A stretch of DNA of 64,000 nucleotides, taken from positions 1,116,001 to 1,180,000 of the forward strand of contig OZ243931.1 in NCBI GenBank assembly GCA_965214055.1, written 5' to 3'. Positions 61,842-64,000 of this stretch are shown here, one piece after another; positions within the stretch are counted from its first letter, which is position 1, and the number at the start of each line of letters is the position of its first letter. Under the pieces are notes generated by a model that did no database searches, was not told where the DNA came from, and saw nothing but the letters and a program-made list of their open reading frames with translations. The DNA comes from WTGA01 sp965214055 (lineage in GTDB: Bacteria > Pseudomonadota > Gammaproteobacteria > Arenicellales > Poriferihabitantaceae). The translations under genes and the position numbers were made by a program.

Positions 61842-62618
61842 CTAGAACTTGTACCCGACATGCAGGGCGACAATGCCTGCACTCAGGTTGTGGTATCTCA
61901 CTTCGTCGAACCCGGCATCCTGCATCATCGTGCGGAGGGTTTCCTGGTCCGGATGGTTTCGGATGGACTCCACCAGATACCGGTAACTTTCCTCGTCGTC
62001 CGCCACCAGCCGACCAATCCGGGGAATCCCCTGGAAAGAATAACAGTCATAGGCCTTGCCCAGCATCGGCAGTACCGGCTTTGAGAATTCAAGGACCAGT
62101 CCCCTGCCCCCCGGTTTCAGGACACGACACATGGAGGCCAGCGCTTTTTCCTTGCGTGTCACATTTCGTAACCCGAAACCGATTGAAACGCAATCGAACC
62201 CGTTGTCATCAAATGGCAGATTTTCTGCATCGGCGAGGAGATATTCAATGTTGCCGGCGTACCCGGCATCCATCATTTTGGCCTTGCCCAGGGCGAGCAT
62301 GTCCCCGTTGATGTCCGTCAGAACCACCCTGCCGGCCCGGCCAACGATCCCCGCGAAATGCCGGGACAGGTCCCCGCTGCCCGCCGCCACATCCAGCACC
62401 GAGTCTCCGCTGCGCAGGCCGGACTGGGATACCGCAAAACGCTTCCAGAGCCGATGCACTCCCCCTGACATCAGATCATTCATGAGATCGTACCGCAATG
62501 CCACCGAACTGAATACCTCGCCCACCAGTGCCGCCTTGTCGGCCTCCTCCACAACCCGGTTGCCGAAGTCTGTCCGGCTTGAACCTGGCTGGTTCGAATT
62601 GTTTCTGGGTTCCGTCAT
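61842..62618 (-). CDS. ubiE: demethylmenaquinone/2-methoxy-polyprenyl-benzoquinol methyltransferase
   Basis: A SAM-dependent C-methyltransferase of quinone synthesis, 258 residues from ATG 62618. VFSSVALRYDLMNDLMSGGV and HRLWKR are the first UbiE signature. DVAAGSGDLSRHFAG is the SAM-binding motif, and RNVTRKEKALASMCRVLKPG the second signature. The ATG at 62663 would overlap the DUF971 gene and add 15 unconserved residues. Confidence 0.96.
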   Translation of the reverse strand: MTEPRNNSNQPGSSRTDFGNRVVEEADKAALVGEVFSSVALRYDLMNDLMSGGVHRLWKRFAVSQSGLRSGDSVLDVAAGSGDLSRHFAGIVGRAGRVVLTDINGDMLALGKAKMMDAGYAGNIEYLLADAENLPFDDNGFDCVSIGFGLRNVTRKEKALASMCRVLKPGGRGLVLEFSKPVLPMLGKAYDCYSFQGIPRIGRLVADDEESYRYLVESIRNHPDQETLRTMMQDAGFDEVRYHNLSAGIVALHVGYKF

Positions 62619-62628
62619 GATGCCTGGA

Positions 62629-62991
62629 TCATGCATCCAGTTTTCGGGGTTTTCCGGCTTCATTCAGGCGATTCAGATATCGCTGCCAGTTTTCATCCTG
62701 GGATTTGCCAAGCCTGTACAGCGTGTCCCAGGAAAAGATGCCGGTGTCGTGCCCATCATCAAACACCGGTTTGATCGCGTAGTTCCCCACCGGTTCGATA
62801 TTATCGATGTTGACGTCTTCCTTGCCGACCTGTAACACGTCCTGGCCTGGACCATGTCCCTGCACTTCAGCCGAAGGGGAATGTACCCGCAGGTACTCGC
62901 AACTCATTTCAAAGGTTTCATCCCCAAACGAAACCGTCAGCATCCGGGTACGGCGGTTCAGGTTGATTTCCGTAGGTGTGTGCTCGCTCAT
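62629..62991 (-). CDS. DUF971 domain protein
   Basis: A 120-residue protein of the DUF971 (gamma-butyrobetaine-hydroxylase N-terminal-like) family. INLNRRTRMLTVSFGDETFE, CEYLRVHSPSAEVQGHG, VGNYAIKPVFDDGHDTGIFS and WDTLYRLG are the family blocks. It is frequently beside hslU or ubiE in gammaproteobacteria; here it begins the ubi operon. Suggested links to iron-sulfur proteins exist for the domain, but no firm role. Confidence 0.93.
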   Translation of the reverse strand: MSEHTPTEINLNRRTRMLTVSFGDETFEMSCEYLRVHSPSAEVQGHGPGQDVLQVGKEDVNIDNIEPVGNYAIKPVFDDGHDTGIFSWDTLYRLGKSQDENWQRYLNRLNEAGKPRKLDA

Positions 62992-63212
62992 GAACAAATC
63001 CGGTCGATGGTAAAGCGGCTATTGTACCTGAATGGAGCGAACCCGGTATGCGGTTGCTCCGCTGGCCATGGTGAACAACCGGTCCGTCCCTGCACCCGCC
63101 CGCAAAAAGATGCTCTTCCACGCTCCCGCTCCAGGGGCCTGAAATTCCGGGTCACCCGGAGAACCATTCCGTGGGAATCAGGGTATTCGAGGGACCGACC
63201 CCGAGGGAACCA

Positions 63213-64000
63213 TCATTCCTCACCCAGCCACTGCGCGATCTCCTGGGCATAGTAGGTCAGCACTCCATCGCAGCCGGCCCGCTTGAATCCCGCCATGGCT
63301 TCCAGGACCACGGGCTTTTCTTCGAGCCATCCCTGCCTCCCGGCGGCTTTGAACATCGCATATTCGCCACTGACCTGGTAGGCAAAGGTGGGCATGCCAA
63401 ACGCCTGCTTGACCCGCCATATGACATCCAGGTACGGCATGCCGGGCTTGATCATGACCATGTCGGCGCCTTCGGCAATGTCCATCGCAACCTCACGCAA
63501 CGCCTCATCTGTATTGGCCGGGTCCATCTGGTAACTGTACTTGTTGCCACCTCCAAGATTGCCTGCAGAACCCACGGCGTCACGAAAAGGCCCATAATAG
63601 CTGGACGCATATTTTGCAGCATAGGAAAGAATCCGGGTATTGATGAAGCCGTTTTCCTCCAGCGCTGACCGCATGGCCCCAACACGTCCATCCATCATAT
63701 CGGACGGTGCCACCACATCGGCGCCCGCCTTTGCATGGGACAGCGATTGTTTGACCAGAGCCTCCACGGTCCGGTCATTGACCACATACCCGGACTCATC
63801 CACCAGCCCGTCCTGCCCATGACTGGTATAGGGGTCCAAAGCGACATCCGTAATCACGCCAATTTCAGGGACGGCGTCCTTGATCGCGGATATCGTGCGT
63901 TGCACCAGTCCATCCGGATTCCAGGCCTCCTGCGCATTTTCACTTTTGGCCCTGGCCGGGGTGACCGGAAACAGCACCACGGCCGGGATGCCCAGGTCCC
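63213..64000 (-). CDS. hemB: delta-aminolevulinic acid dehydratase (porphobilinogen synthase), 5' part outside
   Basis: Joins two aminolevulinate molecules to make porphobilinogen in haem synthesis. The C-terminal 262 residues or so are in the window; the start lies beyond base 64000. ITDVALDPYTSHGQDGLVDE is the metal-ligand region. SYAAKYASSYYGPFRDAVGS contains the first active-site lysine and MVMIKPGMPYLDV the Schiff-base lysine. The end GCDGVLTYYAQEIAQWL is typical. About 220 bp separate its stop codon from the DUF971 gene. Confidence 0.96.
   Translation of the reverse strand, partial: DLGIPAVVLFPVTPARAKSENAQEAWNPDGLVQRTISAIKDAVPEIGVITDVALDPYTSHGQDGLVDESGYVVNDRTVEALVKQSLSHAKAGADVVAPSDMMDGRVGAMRSALEENGFINTRILSYAAKYASSYYGPFRDAVGSAGNLGGGNKYSYQMDPANTDEALREVAMDIAEGADMVMIKPGMPYLDVIWRVKQAFGMPTFAYQVSGEYAMFKAAGRQGWLEEKPVVLEAMAGFKRAGCDGVLTYYAQEIAQWLGEE

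Noticed and set aside
1..64000. tRNA, rRNA and CRISPR arrays
   Set aside because: No cloverleaf-like or rRNA-like sequence and no regularly spaced repeats were noticed on reading both strands. A scan with tRNAscan-SE or Infernal was not possible.

Overview
The window looks like part of a gammaproteobacterial chromosome. Several conserved gene neighbourhoods point that way: mrcA / aroK-aroB / gltBD / hemE; hslVU; sspA-sspB beside petABC (cytochrome bc1); mutY-yggX; nudJ-mnmA-purB; and ubiE-ubiJ-ubiB. A bc1 complex together with class 2 (quinone-linked) PyrD and the Ubi proteins fits a respiring, ubiquinone-using organism. The species cannot be fixed from the sequence alone. No rRNA, tRNA or CRISPR array was seen.

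Layout. 0-10 kb (mostly minus strand): a DUF1244 gene, haem (hemE), glutamate synthase (gltBD) and shikimate (aroKB) genes. 10-18.7 kb: a frameshifted hypothetical gene, PBP1A (mrcA), the heat-shock sigma factor rpoH preceded by an exact CIRCE operator, plsC, hslVU, sspB and sspA. 18.7-21.4 kb: petABC, with an unusually long cytochrome b. 21.8-24.4 kb (plus strand): an SDR, a pterin dehydratase and a DAO-type oxidoreductase. 24.4-30.2 kb: a complete yejABEF peptide ABC importer. 30.2-47.5 kb: an accessory island rich in insertion sequences. 47.6-55.4 kb (plus strand): mutY, yggX, a cysB-like regulator, nudJ, a transglutaminase-like secreted protein, mnmA, purB, an rluF-like gene and pyrD. 55.5-56.2 kb: a tandemly duplicated unknown gene. 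56.5-64 kb: a class III aminotransferase, a GFA-fold protein, glutaryl-CoA dehydrogenase, ubiB, ubiJ, ubiE, a DUF971 gene and the C-terminal part of hemB, which runs off the right edge.

The accessory island is the most unusual part. It holds three short genes (30895-31266, 40040-40336, 41543-41770) whose products are predicted Sec-exported peptides sharing a box directly after the signal peptide, G-[NS]-Q-x-P-F-x-x-x-K-x-x-P. The third lies 2 bp upstream of a gene for a membrane-anchored or exported papain-like (C39-like) cysteine protease, which carries a degenerate version of the same box at the same place. Two XRE regulators sit beside the first peptide gene, whose upstream region has two exact tandem 21-bp repeats just behind a TATAAT box. 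I did not recognise this set as any described system.

The island has been broken up by mobile DNA. A two-gene element (D12 DNA methyltransferase overlapping a transposase) has been split by a 3306-bp serine-recombinase element; removing that element restores the transposase reading frame exactly. An IS4-type element with a 10-bp target duplication landed 36 bp upstream of the peptide-protease pair, and two IS1634-family elements follow. The genes on either side of the island are ordinary chromosomal housekeeping genes. Two further points about the core region: pilMNOPQ is missing from its usual place between mrcA and aroK, and rpoH appears to be under HrcA/CIRCE control.
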